Assembly (NCBI GenBank): GCA_028875575.1
Contig: JAPPDF010000030.1
Coordinates: forward strand, 32,077 to 96,076
DNA length: 64,000 nucleotides
Direction of reading: 5' to 3'
From: Acidobacteriota bacterium
GTDB taxonomy: Bacteria; Acidobacteriota; Terriglobia; Versatilivoradales; Versatilivoraceae
Under the pieces are notes generated by a model. The model was given only the letters and a program-made list of their open reading frames with translations, was not told the origin of the DNA and did no database searches. A program made the translations under genes and the position numbers. Every line of letters begins with the position of its first letter. Position 1 is the first letter of the stretch. This document shows positions 21,811-31,248 of this stretch, one piece after another.

Positions 21811-21835
21811 TCCGGCCCGGGGTCAAAAGAGTTGT

Positions 21836-21905
21836 CCACGAGGGGGCGCGAAGGACCGCGAAGGGACATGAAGAATGACTTCTCTCCGTCGCGGAGAGGC
21901 GCCCG
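21836..21905. repeat. CACGAAGG-type short repeats
   Basis: CACGAGGG-GGCGCGAAGGACCGCGAAGGGACATGAAG is a run of degenerate CGAAGG units, 9-10 bp apart. Related runs occur near 34.8, 39.06, 42.3 and 61.1 kb. It separates the carrier gene from the convergent serS. Confidence 0.45.
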
Positions 21906-21926
21906 TGACGAGCCATCGGAATCGGA

Positions 21927-23219
21927 TCAACCCAGGCCGGGGTGACCCGGGACAATTCTTTCCAATCCGTTCAGGTAGGGCTGGAGGTCGGGGGGTATCG
22001 CCACGCTGCCGTCCGATTGCTGGTGGTTTTCCACCAGGGCGACCCAGGTGCGTCCCACGGCCAGACCCGATCCGTTGAGGGTGTGAACGAATTCCGGCTT
22101 GGCCCCGCGTTCCCGCCGGAAACGGATGTTGGAACGGCGGGCCTGGAAGTCCACGAAGTTGCTGCAGGAGGAAATCTCCCGGTAGGCCTGCTGACCCGGC
22201 AGCCAGACCTCCAGATCGTAGGTCTTGGCCGCGGAGAATCCGAGATCGCCGGTGCAGAGGGTGACCACGCGGTAGTGGAGCTGGAGGCGGCGGAGGATTT
22301 CTTCGGCGCTCCGAGTCAGGTTTTCCAGCTCGGCATAGGAGTTCTCGGGCCGGGTGAAGTTGACCAGCTCCACCTTGTTGAACTGGTGCTGGCGGATGAG
22401 GCCCCTCGTGTCCTTGCCGTGGGCGCCGGCTTCGCTGCGGAAGCAGGGAGTATAGGCCGTCAGCCGAATGGGCAGTTGGTCCGCCTGCAGCGTTTCTCTC
22501 GCATAGATGTTGGTAACCGGAACCTCGGCCGTGGGAACCAGCCAGTAATCCGTTTCTTCCAACTTGAACAGATCGCCGGAGAACTTGGGGAGTTGACCCG
22601 TCCCCGTCATGCTGGTCGAATTGGCCATGAAGGGGGGTAGCACCTCCAGGTAGCCGTGTTCCCGGGTGTGAACGTCCAGCATGAAGTTGATCAGGGCCCT
22701 TTCCAGGCGGGCCCCCGCTCCCGTGTAGAGGCTGAACCGGGCCCCGGCGATCTTGGCGGCGCGCTCCAGGTCCAGAATGCCCAGGTTGGTTCCCAGGTCC
22801 CAGTGGGCACGGGGTTGAAAGTCGAAGTCGGGCTTTTGGCCGTGGGTCCGGATTTCGACGTTCTCGGAGGCATCGGCGCCGACCGGGACGCTGTCGTCAG
22901 GGAGGTTGGGCAGGGCCAACTGCAGGCTCTTGAGATGTTCCTCGCAGGACCGCAGTTTTTCGTCCAACTGCTTGATCCGAAGCGACAACTCCTTCATTTC
23001 CGCAATCTTGTCCGAGGCGTCCTGTCCCGCCTTCTTCAGGGCAGGAATGGCCTGGTTGTTGCGGTTGCGTCGATGCTTGAGCTGCTCGGTCTCCTGCAGC
23101 AACTGCCGTCGTTGCCGATCGAAGTTCTCCACCTCCTCCAGCGGCGTCGGGGTGTGGCGCTGGACCAGCTTTCGACGCACCAACTCGGGGTGATTTCGGA
23201 TGTAGACCGGATCCAGCAT
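21927..23219 (-). CDS. serS: seryl-tRNA synthetase
   Basis: 430 residues. The N-terminal coiled-coil arm (residues about 30-105, [20 protein letters not shown]) binds the tRNA-Ser long variable arm. Class II motif 1 is around [10 protein letters not shown], motif 2 is [24 protein letters not shown] and motif 3 is [38 protein letters not shown] is the serine-specific region. It charges tRNA-Ser; length is normal. It is transcribed on its own on the minus strand toward the convergent carrier gene. Confidence 0.97.
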   Translation of the reverse strand: MLDPVYIRNHPELVRRKLVQRHTPTPLEEVENFDRQRRQLLQETEQLKHRRNRNNQAIPALKKAGQDASDKIAEMKELSLRIKQLDEKLRSCEEHLKSLQLALPNLPDDSVPVGADASENVEIRTHGQKPDFDFQPRAHWDLGTNLGILDLERAAKIAGARFSLYTGAGARLERALINFMLDVHTREHGYLEVLPPFMANSTSMTGTGQLPKFSGDLFKLEETDYWLVPTAEVPVTNIYARETLQADQLPIRLTAYTPCFRSEAGAHGKDTRGLIRQHQFNKVELVNFTRPENSYAELENLTRSAEEILRRLQLHYRVVTLCTGDLGFSAAKTYDLEVWLPGQQAYREISSCSNFVDFQARRSNIRFRRERGAKPEFVHTLNGSGLAVGRTWVALVENHQQSDGSVAIPPDLQPYLNGLERIVPGHPGLG

Positions 23220-23267
23220 AGGGCTCAGTATAGAGGAGGCGCCGAAAGACAGGCAAGGACCGGCCCT

Positions 23268-23560
23268 GCTTCACACTCCCCACCGCATCAGCCTTCGCCA
23301 TTCGGCGCTGCTTTGCGACGTCGCGATTGCCCCCCTCCGCATCAGCCTTCGCCTGCGGCTCGGCTTCTGCGACTCCCCCTCAAGGGGGGAGTGATTCTTG
23401 AGGCCAGCAAAAGACGCACGAGTATCACTCCCCCCTTGAGGGGGAGTCGGTGAGACAAGGGCTGCGCCCGCAGTCGAACCGGAGGGGGGCATACGCGGCG
23501 TTCCTTCGACCACACCGAAGCCCGCCGTCGAGCCGGTGGGGGGCAACGCTACGCCCCGTG
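23268..23560. repeat. palindromic intergenic repeat (family E2)
   Basis: It reads CCACCGCATCAGCCTTCGCC, then ACTCCCCCTCAAGGGGGGAGT (a near-perfect palindrome, here described in halves), a spacer, then the mirrored CTCCCCCCTTGAGGGGGAG, then GTCGGTGAGACAAGGGCT and CGCCCGCAGTCGAACCGG. It forms most of the 382-bp serS-lpxC gap. A partial second opening block (CGCATCAGCCTTCGCCTGCG) is nested in it. Confidence 0.85.
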
Positions 23561-23601
23561 AATGACTATCGGTGGCTTCGGCACTTCCGGTAGGCGGCGA
23601 C

Positions 23602-24522
23602 TCAGGAACCGGACGCTGAAACGCACTGACTCTCACGAGGGAGGTCAGTATCGCCGCCGCAACTGCGCAGCGGCGGGTGAGTCGTTTCACTGTAACAGGA
23701 GGGATCGCTCAGGATGCGGGTTACCAGGTGAGTGTGCAGGGCGTGACCTGCCTTGTGGGCCACTACGCGAGCCAGCAGCGGCTTGCCGATCAATGCCAGG
23801 TCGCCGATTCCGTCCAGCACCTTGTGCCGGACAAATTCGTCGTCGAACCTCAGAATGTCGTTCAGGATACCCTGATCGGTCAGGACAATGGCGTTGTCGA
23901 GAGAACCTCCTCGAACCAGACCCTTTTTCCTCAAATCTTCCACTTCCCGGTAGAAACCGAAAGTGCGAGCCGGCGCCACCTCCCTGGAGAAGACCTCGGG
24001 CGAGGCCTCGAAGTCGAAGCTCTGTCGACCGATCATGGGATGGTCGAAGTCGATGGTGTAGCTGATCTGCAAGCGGTCGGACGGATAAACGGCGATGCTG
24101 CGGTCACGGTCCTGGATCTCCAGGGCCTTTTTAACTTTCAGATAGCGGCGCCGGGACGACTGCTGCTGTAGCCCGGTGTGGGCGATCGCTTCCACGAACT
24201 CCAGGGCGCTCCCATCCAGAATAGGAACTTCCAGGTTGTCGATTTCGATCAGAGCATTGTCCACACCGAAGATGTAGAGCGAGGAGAGCAGGTGCTCCAC
24301 GGTGGAAATCAGGACTCCCTGCTTCATCAAGGTAGTGGCGTAGGCCACTCGGGCCACGTTTTGCACCACCGCCTCGATCTCGAAGTCGTCCAGATCCACC
24401 CGGCGAAACCTCAATCCGGTGTCGGGAGGAGCCGGCACGACTCTCACTCGCACCGACTCGCCGGTGTGCAGGCCCGGGCCGGAAAATTCGATCGGGCCGG
24501 CCAGCGTTTGTTGGGATTCCAT
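23602..24522 (-). CDS. lpxC: UDP-3-O-acyl-N-acetylglucosamine deacetylase
   Basis: 306 residues. LpxC is the zinc-dependent, committed step of lipid A synthesis in Gram-negative bacteria. The zinc ligands are seen as His77 (ISTVEHLLSSLY), His233 and Asp237 (HKVLDGIGD), with catalytic His260 (HKAGHALH); all fall close to the E. coli positions 79, 238, 242 and 265. GPGLHTGESV and NLEVPILDGSA are also conserved. The last 35 residues or so, after THLVTRILS, are unlike LpxC ends and Ser/Cys-rich, so a slipped end or local extension next to repeat DNA is possible. Confidence 0.95.
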   Translation of the reverse strand: MESQQTLAGPIEFSGPGLHTGESVRVRVVPAPPDTGLRFRRVDLDDFEIEAVVQNVARVAYATTLMKQGVLISTVEHLLSSLYIFGVDNALIEIDNLEVPILDGSALEFVEAIAHTGLQQQSSRRRYLKVKKALEIQDRDRSIAVYPSDRLQISYTIDFDHPMIGRQSFDFEASPEVFSREVAPARTFGFYREVEDLRKKGLVRGGSLDNAIVLTDQGILNDILRFDDEFVRHKVLDGIGDLALIGKPLLARVVAHKAGHALHTHLVTRILSDPSCYSETTHPPLRSCGGDTDLPRESQCVSASGS

Positions 24523-24541
24523 GAGGTGGGTTTCTTTCTGA

Positions 24542-24589
24542 CCGGACAGGTACGTCCGGCATTGTCAGCGTCAGCAAGTCTCTTGCCAA
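24542..24589 (-). promoter_or_regulatory. candidate lpxC promoter with leader hairpin
   Basis: On the minus strand, TTGGCA (24589-24584) and GACAAT (24566-24561) are separated by exactly 17 bp. The predicted start near 24553 lies in a perfect inverted repeat, CCGGAC-AGGTAC-GTCCGG (24542-24559), which would form a hairpin or operator at the 5' end of the lpxC mRNA. Confidence 0.5.
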
Positions 24590-24777
24590 AAGAGGGAGTC
24601 TGTGGTCAAGCCGTTGATAATCGGTTCCTTACAGGCTTGTTCCGGGGATCCGTCCCGGCCGGGCCCTGTGACCCGGATGCAACACACCAACCAAGTTTTC
24701 GTGCTCCATTGCCAACAGTCCCACGGTAATCCGGATGCACCCAGGGATCTCCCGCGCCGCAGCTTGGCGCCCTGGCG

Positions 24778-24962
24778 TCCGTCCCCCACCGCATCAGCCT
24801 TCGCCATCCGGCTCGGCTTCTGCGATTCCCCCTCAAGGGGGGAGTGACAGTGTTCTACTGGAAGCCTTGTGCTGGCCTCAAGCACTCCCCCCTGGAGGGG
24901 GAGTCGGTGAGACAAGGGCTCCGCCCGCAGTCGAACCGGTGGGGGGCAAACACTCCGGCCTC
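24778..24962. repeat. palindromic intergenic repeat (family E2)
   Basis: Same block order as the copy at 23.3 kb: CCACCGCATCAGCCTTCGCC, CCCCCTCAAGGGGGGAGTGA, a 35-bp spacer, CACTCCCCCCTGGAGGGGGA, GTCGGTGAGACAAGGGCT and CGCAGTCGAACCGGTGGGGG. The rest of the 649-bp lpxC-rrf2 gap (24523-24777 and 24963-25098) shows only the two divergent promoters and no gene. Confidence 0.85.
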
Positions 24963-25098
24963 CCTTCGCTCGTGTGCCCCTTCGGGCAAAGGGAACTGCC
25001 GCTCTTCGGTGGGTTGTGGTGCTGGGAAGCCAAACTCGCCGCGGCAATCCGGAAGGCTGTCCCTACGGACCCACCCGCCGAATCTTAACTGATAAGGG

Positions 25099-25127
25099 TT
25101 GACTTCCGCCGCTGGAGTCCGCATAAT
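25099..25127 (+). promoter_or_regulatory. sigma70 promoter of the rrf2-suf operon
   Basis: TTGACT (25099-25104) and CATAAT (25122-25127) are separated by exactly 17 bp, a strong consensus match. The expected start, near 25134, lies a few bases before a palindromic operator. Confidence 0.68.
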
Positions 25128-25141
25128 GTCTGATGCTAAAC

Positions 25142-25158
25142 CGGACCAAATTGGTCCG
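25142..25158 (+). promoter_or_regulatory. probable Rrf2-family operator
   Basis: CGGACCAAATTGGTCCG is an odd-length perfect palindrome: arms CGGACCAA and TTGGTCCG around a single A. It lies between the predicted start site and the ATG of the Rrf2 gene, placed to allow self-repression. I infer it is the binding site of the Rrf2 protein. Confidence 0.6.
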
Positions 25159-25171
25159 ATATGGGCCGTCC

Positions 25172-25684
25172 ATGTTAAGACTTTCAAAAAAAACAGACTA
25201 TGCCCTGATGGCTCTCATCCACCTGGCCCAGAGTTCCGGCCGGGTTGCCTGGAGTGCGCGCGAAATCGCCCGGTCCTACAACATCCCGCCGCACCTGATG
25301 GCCAAGGTGCTGCAGAGGATGGCGCAGAGCGGGATCGTGGTTTCGCATCAGGGGACCCGCGGGGGTTACGCCCTGGGTCGGCCTGCCCACCTGATCAATG
25401 CTGCCGAAGTGATCGAATCGATCGAAGGGCCCTTTTCCATGACGAGTTGCGTATCGGAGACGGGCTACTGTCTGCAGTTCGAGAAATGCACCATCAAGAG
25501 TCCGCTCCAGTTGCTCAGTGACAGCGTGGTGCAGATGCTGAGACGGATGACGGTGGCCCAAATGAGCCTTCACGGCCTGGGGGCGCCGAACTCGAATCGG
25601 GAAAAAGATCCGGCTCGCAGCCGAGCGGAGCAAGAAGAGAACTTCTCGCAACTGGTGCAGTTGCGGGGAGATCCACGCGCCTGA
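25172..25684 (+). CDS. Rrf2-family Fe-S cluster-responsive transcriptional regulator
   Basis: 170 residues from the ATG at 25172 (MLRLSKKTDYALMALIHLAQ). The winged helix covers residues 1-75, with the family turn HQGTRGGYAL. Three cysteines, Cys93, Cys100 and Cys106, have spacing C-x6-C-x5-C, close to the IscR/RsrR cluster-binding pattern, so a [2Fe-2S] sensor is likely. It is the first gene of the Suf operon (68 bp before sufB) and lies under a palindromic operator. By analogy with IscR and SufR it should repress sufBCDSU when clusters are plentiful. No sequence shows which co-regulators act. Confidence 0.88.
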   Translation: MLRLSKKTDYALMALIHLAQSSGRVAWSAREIARSYNIPPHLMAKVLQRMAQSGIVVSHQGTRGGYALGRPAHLINAAEVIESIEGPFSMTSCVSETGYCLQFEKCTIKSPLQLLSDSVVQMLRRMTVAQMSLHGLGAPNSNREKDPARSRAEQEENFSQLVQLRGDPRA

Positions 25685-25752
25685 GCACCGCACGCGCCGA
25701 CCTTCCATCTTTCGGTTGGCGGGCGAGCGGCGACGACGCTTAAGGAGTCGAC

Positions 25753-27201
25753 ATGCCTTCAGCCAACGAAACCATTCAGGAACTGGCCAACCAGGAGTAC
25801 AAGTACGGGTTCGTCACCGACATCGAGTCCGATGCCATTCCCCGAGGATTGAACGAAGAGGTCGTTCGCACCATCTCGGCCAGAAAGAACGAGCCGGACT
25901 TCCTGCTGGAGTGGCGGCTGCGGGCCTACCGGCACTGGCTCACCATGAAGGAGCCGGCTTGGCACAATGTCCACTATCCGCCGATCGACTACCAGGACAT
26001 CATCTACTACGCCGCCCCCAAGAGCGGCAAGGACGGCCCCAAGAGTCTGGACGAGGTCGATCCCGAGCTGCTGCAGACCTACGAAAAGCTGGGGATTTCC
26101 CTGCAGGAGCAGGAGCGCCTGAGCGGCGTGGCCGTGGATGCCGTCTTCGACAGCGTTTCGGTGGCCACCACCTTTCGCGAGAAGCTGGCGGAGCTCGGCA
26201 TTATCTTCTGTTCCTTCTCGGAGGCCGTCCAGAGCCACCCGGAGCTGGTGAAGCAGTATCTGGGCTCGGTGGTTCCCTATACCGACAACTTCTTTGCCAC
26301 GCTCAACTCGGCCGTGTTCAGCGACGGATCGTTCTGCTATATCCCCAAGGGGGTTCGTTGCCCCATGGAGCTCTCCACCTATTTCCGCATCAACGCCAAG
26401 GACACCGGGCAATTCGAACGCACGCTGATCATTGCCGACGACGACAGCTACGTGAGCTATCTGGAGGGCTGCACGGCGCCCCGCAGGGACGAGAACCAGC
26501 TCCACGCGGCGGTGGTCGAACTGGTAGCCCTGGACCGGGCCCAAATCAAGTACTCGACCGTGCAGAACTGGTATCCCGGGGACAAGGAGGGCAAGGGAGG
26601 CATCTACAACTTCGTCACCAAGCGGGGCAAGTGCCGGGGAGTGGAATCCAAGATCTCCTGGACCCAGGTGGAGACGGGCTCGTCCATCACCTGGAAGTAT
26701 CCGAGCTGTCTCCTGCAGGGGGATCGCTCAATCGGCGAGTTCTACTCGGTGGCGGTCACCAACAATTTCCAGCAGGCCGACACCGGAACCAAGATGATCC
26801 ACATCGGCCGGGATACCCGGAGCACCATTGTCTCCAAGGGGATATCGGCGGGCCATGGCCAGAACACATACCGGGGGGCGGTCAAGATCCTCAAGGGCGC
26901 TGCCGGGGCTCGCAACTATTCCCAGTGCGACTCGATGCTCATGGGGGACGCCTGCGGCGCCCACACATTTCCCTACATCGAGGTCAAGAACAGCACGGCT
27001 CAGATGGAGCATGAGGCCTCGACCTCGAAGATCGGGGAAGACCAGATTTTCTACTGCAAGCAGCGAGGCATTGAGGCGGAAGATGCCGTCTCCATGATCG
27101 TGAATGGCTTCTGCAAGGAAGTGTTTCGCGAGTTGCCCATGGAGTTTGCGGTCGAGGCTCGCAAGCTGCTGGGCGTCAGCCTGGAGGGCAGCGTCGGATA
27201 A
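25753..27201 (+). CDS. sufB: Fe-S cluster assembly scaffold SufB
   Basis: 482 residues. The start has AAGGAG 7 nt before the ATG. Signatures are [21 protein letters not shown], the [20 protein letters not shown] block, [18 protein letters not shown] and [16 protein letters not shown], ending with the [20 protein letters not shown]-terminus. SufB is the main scaffold of the SufBC2D complex where clusters are built; conserved cysteines and the Glu/His region of the beta-helix are present. Downstream come sufC and sufD in the usual order. Confidence 0.97.
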   Translation: MPSANETIQELANQEYKYGFVTDIESDAIPRGLNEEVVRTISARKNEPDFLLEWRLRAYRHWLTMKEPAWHNVHYPPIDYQDIIYYAAPKSGKDGPKSLDEVDPELLQTYEKLGISLQEQERLSGVAVDAVFDSVSVATTFREKLAELGIIFCSFSEAVQSHPELVKQYLGSVVPYTDNFFATLNSAVFSDGSFCYIPKGVRCPMELSTYFRINAKDTGQFERTLIIADDDSYVSYLEGCTAPRRDENQLHAAVVELVALDRAQIKYSTVQNWYPGDKEGKGGIYNFVTKRGKCRGVESKISWTQVETGSSITWKYPSCLLQGDRSIGEFYSVAVTNNFQQADTGTKMIHIGRDTRSTIVSKGISAGHGQNTYRGAVKILKGAAGARNYSQCDSMLMGDACGAHTFPYIEVKNSTAQMEHEASTSKIGEDQIFYCKQRGIEAEDAVSMIVNGFCKEVFRELPMEFAVEARKLLGVSLEGSVG

Positions 27202-27256
27202 CCGTCCAGCTCAGCTGCGCCGGTGGGGAGACAGACTAAGGAGGAAGGGGAACGCG

Positions 27257-28030
27257 GTGCTGAAGATCGAAGATTTGCACGTTGAAGTGGAGGGGAAGCC
27301 GATTCTGAAAGGGGTGAACCTGGAAGTGGCTTCGGGAGAAGTGCACGCCATCATGGGTCCCAACGGGTCGGGCAAGAGCACGCTGGCCCAGGTGTTGGCG
27401 GGCCGGGAAAGTTTCGAAGTGACCCGGGGCAGGGTTTTCTACAGGGACCGGGACCTGTTGGACATGGAGCCCGAGGAGCGGGCCTGCGAAGGCGTCTTCA
27501 TGGCCTTTCAATACCCGGTGGAGATCCCTGGAGTGAGCAACGTCTATTTCCTGAAAGCCGCCATGAACGCCATCCGCAATCATCGGGGCGAGGAAGAGCT
27601 GGACGCCATGGAGTTCATGAAGGTCGTTCGGGAAAAAATCAAGCTGGTGAACCTGGACCAGAGCTTCATCAGCCGTTCCGTCAACGAGGGTTTCTCGGGC
27701 GGCGAGAAGAAGCGAAACGAGATTTTTCAGATGGCGGTGCTCGACCCGACTCTGGCCATCCTCGACGAAACCGACTCGGGACTCGACATCGACGCCCTCA
27801 AGACGGTCGCCGACGGCGTCAACGCCTTGCGCCGGCCCGACCGCGCCATCGTGGTCATCACTCACTACCAGCGGTTGCTGAACTACATCGTGCCCGATCG
27901 CGTGCATGTGCTTTCGGGCGGGGAGATCGTCAAGTCGGGGGACAAGGATCTTGCCCTCGAACTGGAAGCCAGGGGCTACGGTTGGATCGAAGCTCAGGTT
28001 GCCGTGACACCGGCTGAGAGACACGCATGA
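27257..28030 (+). CDS. sufC: Fe-S cluster assembly ATPase SufC
   Basis: 257 residues from a GTG at 27257 preceded by GGAAGGGG (VLKIEDLHVEVEGKPIL); the ATG at 27104 lies within sufB and is rejected. The Walker A is GPNGSGKST at residues 34-42, the signature is FSGGEKKRNE, and Walker B is AILDETDSGLDID. The GFSGGEKKRNE form is SufC-specific. It powers conformational change in the SufBCD scaffold. It overlaps the sufD start by 4 bp (ATGA). Confidence 0.97.
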   Translation: MLKIEDLHVEVEGKPILKGVNLEVASGEVHAIMGPNGSGKSTLAQVLAGRESFEVTRGRVFYRDRDLLDMEPEERACEGVFMAFQYPVEIPGVSNVYFLKAAMNAIRNHRGEEELDAMEFMKVVREKIKLVNLDQSFISRSVNEGFSGGEKKRNEIFQMAVLDPTLAILDETDSGLDIDALKTVADGVNALRRPDRAIVVITHYQRLLNYIVPDRVHVLSGGEIVKSGDKDLALELEARGYGWIEAQVAVTPAERHA

Positions 28031-29373
28031 ATCGAAACCCGGCTGAATCGGCCCCCGAGCAGCAACGCTACCTGTCCCAGTTCGACTCTTTTTCTCGCCG
28101 CCAGTCGGACCGCGACCCTGCCTGGCTGACTGAGAAGCGCCAGGCGGCGATCCGGTGCTTCACCCGGCACGGATTCCCGACCACTCACCATGAGGCCTGG
28201 CGTTTTACCAGCCTCACGCCGCTGACGCGGACTGCCTTTGCTCATGCCGGCGCTACGGATTCCCGGCCCTCCCCGGTTGGCCTGGACTCCCTGACGGGAG
28301 CCGACTCTTCGGCCTGCCGGCTGGTTTTCCTGAACGGACGATTCTCTCCGGAACACTCTTCTCTCGGCGAGCTGCCGCCGGGCGTTCGGGTTCAGGGAGC
28401 GGGGCAACTCCTCAACGGGGAAACCCCTTCCGTCCGGCAGGCACTGGGTCTCTACGCCGGAAACGGGGAAGAAGTCTTCGCCGCCCTGAATACGGCTTTC
28501 CTGCAGGATTTCGCCCTGGTCCATCTTCCCGGAAACACCGTGGTGGAGCAGCCCATACACTTGCATTTTCACTCGGGCAGCGAAGGGGAACCGGTGGTTT
28601 CCTATCCGCGATGCCTGGTGCTGGCCGGCGCCAACAGCCAGGCCCGCATCGTGGAAAGCTATTCGGGCGCCCCCGACTCCCTTTACTTCACCAACACGGT
28701 GACCGAGTTGGTGGCGCGGGAGGGTGCGGTCGTGGAGCACTACAAGCTGCAGCAAGAGAGCCTCAGGGCCTTTCATATCTCCACCATGCAATTTCAGCTC
28801 GGACGCAGCGCCACCGTATCTTCCCATTCCATTTCCCTGGGAGGAGCCCTGGTCCGCAATCACGTCAACGCGGTCCTGGATGGCGAGGGCGCCGAAGCCA
28901 CCTTGAACGGCTTCTCTCTCACGACCGGCAAGCAGCACGTGGACAACCACACCTCCATCGACCACGCCAAGCCCCATTGCAACAGCTTCGAGCTTTACAA
29001 GGGGATCCTGGATGACCGTTCCAGCGGGGTCTTCAACGGCCGCATCATCGTGCGGCCCCACGCCCAGAAAACCGATTCGAAGCAGACCAACCAGAATCTG
29101 CTGCTCTCCGAGGAGGCCCTGGTCAACACCAACCCCCAGTTGGAGATCTATGCCGACGACGTGAAATGCACCCACGGGGCCACCATCGGGCAATTGGACC
29201 CCCAGGCCGTCTTCTATCTGCAGTCGCGGGGGATCGGCCGGGAGGCTGCCCGCCAGCTCTTGACCTTTGCCTTTGCCAACGACATTGCCTCCCAGATCCG
29301 AATCGAGCCCATTCGCGCCCGGCTGGAGAAGACGCTCTTTCACCGCCTGGCGGAGAAGGGACCCAAGGGGTGA
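28027..29373 (+). CDS. sufD: Fe-S cluster assembly protein SufD
   Basis: 448 residues with the SufBD beta-helix core and C-terminal SufD signatures: NGFSLTTGKQHVDNHTSIDH, CNSFELYKGILDDRSSGVFNG, KTDSKQTNQNLLLSEEA and KCTHGATIGQLDP. Its N-terminal helical domain includes the typical TTHHEAWRFTSLTPL. SufD pairs with SufB and helps deliver iron to the scaffold. Length and motifs are normal. The start overlaps sufC by 4 bp, and sufS starts 20 bp after its stop. Confidence 0.96.
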   Translation: MNRNPAESAPEQQRYLSQFDSFSRRQSDRDPAWLTEKRQAAIRCFTRHGFPTTHHEAWRFTSLTPLTRTAFAHAGATDSRPSPVGLDSLTGADSSACRLVFLNGRFSPEHSSLGELPPGVRVQGAGQLLNGETPSVRQALGLYAGNGEEVFAALNTAFLQDFALVHLPGNTVVEQPIHLHFHSGSEGEPVVSYPRCLVLAGANSQARIVESYSGAPDSLYFTNTVTELVAREGAVVEHYKLQQESLRAFHISTMQFQLGRSATVSSHSISLGGALVRNHVNAVLDGEGAEATLNGFSLTTGKQHVDNHTSIDHAKPHCNSFELYKGILDDRSSGVFNGRIIVRPHAQKTDSKQTNQNLLLSEEALVNTNPQLEIYADDVKCTHGATIGQLDPQAVFYLQSRGIGREAARQLLTFAFANDIASQIRIEPIRARLEKTLFHRLAEKGPKG

Positions 29374-29393
29374 CCCGGATGAGGAGGGCAACC

Positions 29394-30650
29394 ATGCCAT
29401 TGGTGCAGCCGGCCGCGCCGCCGCTGGATGTCGACCGGGTGCGCCGCGACTTCCCCATCCTTTCGAACCGCGCCGCCGGCAAACCGCTGGTCTATCTCGA
29501 CAGCGCGGCGTCCACACAGAAACCGACTCCGGTAATCGAAGCCATGAACGCCTTCTATCGCGAGGGCTATTCCAACATTCACCGGGGCCTCTACGCGCTC
29601 AGCATGGAAGCCACCGAGGCCTACGAGGAAGTTCGCTGCAAAGTGCAGCGGTTCATCAATGCCCGGGAGTCCCGCGAGGTCGTGTTCGTCAGGGGAACAA
29701 CCGAGGCCATCAACCTGGTGGCCGGCACACTGGCCCGCCAGCGGCTCGAGGCCGGCGACGAGATCCTGATCTCGACCCTGGAGCACCACTCCAACATCGT
29801 GCCCTGGCAGAGGATCTGCGAGGAAAAGGGCGGGACTCTGCGAGTAGCCCCCATCGATGACAACGGGGAAGTCCGCCTGGAGGCCTTTGAAAAGGCTCTA
29901 GGCTCCCGAACCCGCCTGGTGGCCATCGCCCACGTCTCCAACGCCCTGGGAACCGTCAATCCCGTCGCCGAAATGGTTCGGATGGCCCATCGCCGGGAGA
30001 TCCCGGTGCTGGTGGACGGAGCCCAGGCCGCTCCCCACCTCCAACTGGACGTTCAAGCCCTGGACTGCGACTTCTATGCCTTTTCGGGACACAAGGTCTA
30101 CGGTCCCACCGGAGTGGGCGTTCTCTACGGGAAAGCGTCCCTGCTGGAAGCCATGCCGCCCTACCAGTGTGGAGGCGAGATGATTCGTTCGGTCTCCTTC
30201 GAGCGCACCAGCTACAGGGAGATCCCCTACCGGTTCGAGGCGGGGACGCCCGATATCGTCGGGGTCATCGGACTGGGAGCTGCCCTGGACTACTTGGACG
30301 CCATCGACCTGGAAGACATTGCCGCTCACGAAGCTGAGCTCTTGTCCTACGCGACCGAAGCGCTCGCCTCGGTTCCGGGAGTACGAATCGTCGGTCGAGC
30401 CGGGCGCAAGGCAGGCGTGCTCTCCTTTGTGGTCGAGGGCGCCCACCCCCACGATATCGGGACCATTCTGGACCGGGAGGGAATCGCCATTCGCGGCGGC
30501 CATCACTGCGCCCAGCCGCTGATGGAACGCCTGGGACTGCCGGCCACGGCCCGCGCCTCCTTCGGTCTCTACAACACGCAGGCGGAGGTGGACCGACTGC
30601 TGGATGGGGTTCGCAAGGTCAGGGAGATTTTTGGTTCATGTCCGAGTTGA
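29394..30650 (+). CDS. sufS: cysteine desulfurase SufS
   Basis: 418 residues from the ATG at 29394, which has GAGGAGGG 5 nt upstream; the longer frame from 29166 lies inside sufD. It is a class II (SufS/CsdA type) PLP enzyme: VYLDSAASTQKP, SNIHRGLY, EHHSNIVPWQ, DGAQAAPHLQLD, the PLP lysine in FSGHKVYGP, and the active-site cysteine in IRGGHHCAQPLM near the C-terminus. It takes sulfur from cysteine for SufU and SufBCD. It overlaps sufU by 13 bp. Confidence 0.96.
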   Translation: MPLVQPAAPPLDVDRVRRDFPILSNRAAGKPLVYLDSAASTQKPTPVIEAMNAFYREGYSNIHRGLYALSMEATEAYEEVRCKVQRFINARESREVVFVRGTTEAINLVAGTLARQRLEAGDEILISTLEHHSNIVPWQRICEEKGGTLRVAPIDDNGEVRLEAFEKALGSRTRLVAIAHVSNALGTVNPVAEMVRMAHRREIPVLVDGAQAAPHLQLDVQALDCDFYAFSGHKVYGPTGVGVLYGKASLLEAMPPYQCGGEMIRSVSFERTSYREIPYRFEAGTPDIVGVIGLGAALDYLDAIDLEDIAAHEAELLSYATEALASVPGVRIVGRAGRKAGVLSFVVEGAHPHDIGTILDREGIAIRGGHHCAQPLMERLGLPATARASFGLYNTQAEVDRLLDGVRKVREIFGSCPS

Positions 30651-31084
30651 TGGACCTCTACCAGGAGGTTATCCTGGACCACACGCGGAAGCCGCGCAAT
30701 TTCGGCAGCCTGGATAGTGCCACCCACCGGGCCGAAGGCCACAATCCGCTCTGCGGGGATAAAGTGTCGGTTGCCCTGGAGCTCGACGGGGACGTCGTCC
30801 GGGACATTCGCTTCCAGGGCAAGGGTTGCGCCATTTCCACCGCTTCCGCCTCCATGATGACCGAGTTGCTGAAGGGCCAAAAAGCCGCTGTTCTCACCAC
30901 GGTCTTTCGTCAGTTCCAGGACCTGGTGACCGGCAAGACGATCGAGCCGCCGGAAGATCTGGGGAAGCTGGTGGCTTTTGCCGGCGTGGCCGCCTTTCCG
31001 GTTCGGGTCAAGTGCGCCACCCTGGCCTGGCACACGGTCAAGGCCGCCCTGGAGAACCGGGAGCAATCCGTTACCACCGAGTAG
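30638..31084 (+). CDS. sufU: SufU-type sulfur transfer / IscU-like scaffold
   Basis: 148 residues. Metal and sulfur ligands are Cys39 and Asp41 (LCGDK), Cys64 (GKGCAIS) and Cys126 (VKCATLAW). The insertion between the second and third cysteines is longer than in IscU, as expected for SufU. SufU receives the persulfide of SufS in Gram-positive-type Suf systems; its presence beside SufBCDS and absence of SufA/SufE fit that wiring. It overlaps sufS by 13 bp, implying coupled translation. Confidence 0.94.
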   Translation: MSELMDLYQEVILDHTRKPRNFGSLDSATHRAEGHNPLCGDKVSVALELDGDVVRDIRFQGKGCAISTASASMMTELLKGQKAAVLTTVFRQFQDLVTGKTIEPPEDLGKLVAFAGVAAFPVRVKCATLAWHTVKAALENREQSVTTE

Positions 31085-31139
31085 GCGGAAGCCAAGTTTC
31101 CGAGGTCTTGGCGAGCCAGCGCCTCAGACCGACTAACCA

Positions 31140-31237
31140 TTGAATTGTTGATTGCAGATTTCCGGTTGTCGATTCGGCAGTAAGCACAACTGATCTTGCC
31201 TCAAATCAAAAATCCGCAATCGAGAATCCGAAATTTA
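31140..31237. repeat. short paired E4-type repeat between sufU and sufT
   Basis: The left arm has GAATTGT-TGATTGC-AGATTTC (31140-31176); the right arm has CAAATCA-AAAATCC-GCAATCG-AGAATCC-GAAATTT (31202-31236), roughly the inverted complement, both at 7-bp steps. A 25-bp loop separates them. The rest of the gap holds only the sufT ribosome site. Confidence 0.6.
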
Positions 31238-31248
31238 AGGATGCGACC

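Noticed and set aside
25716..27014. 432-codon frame overlapping sufB
   Set aside because: It is an offset shadow of sufB, which has full family motifs and a proper ribosome site.
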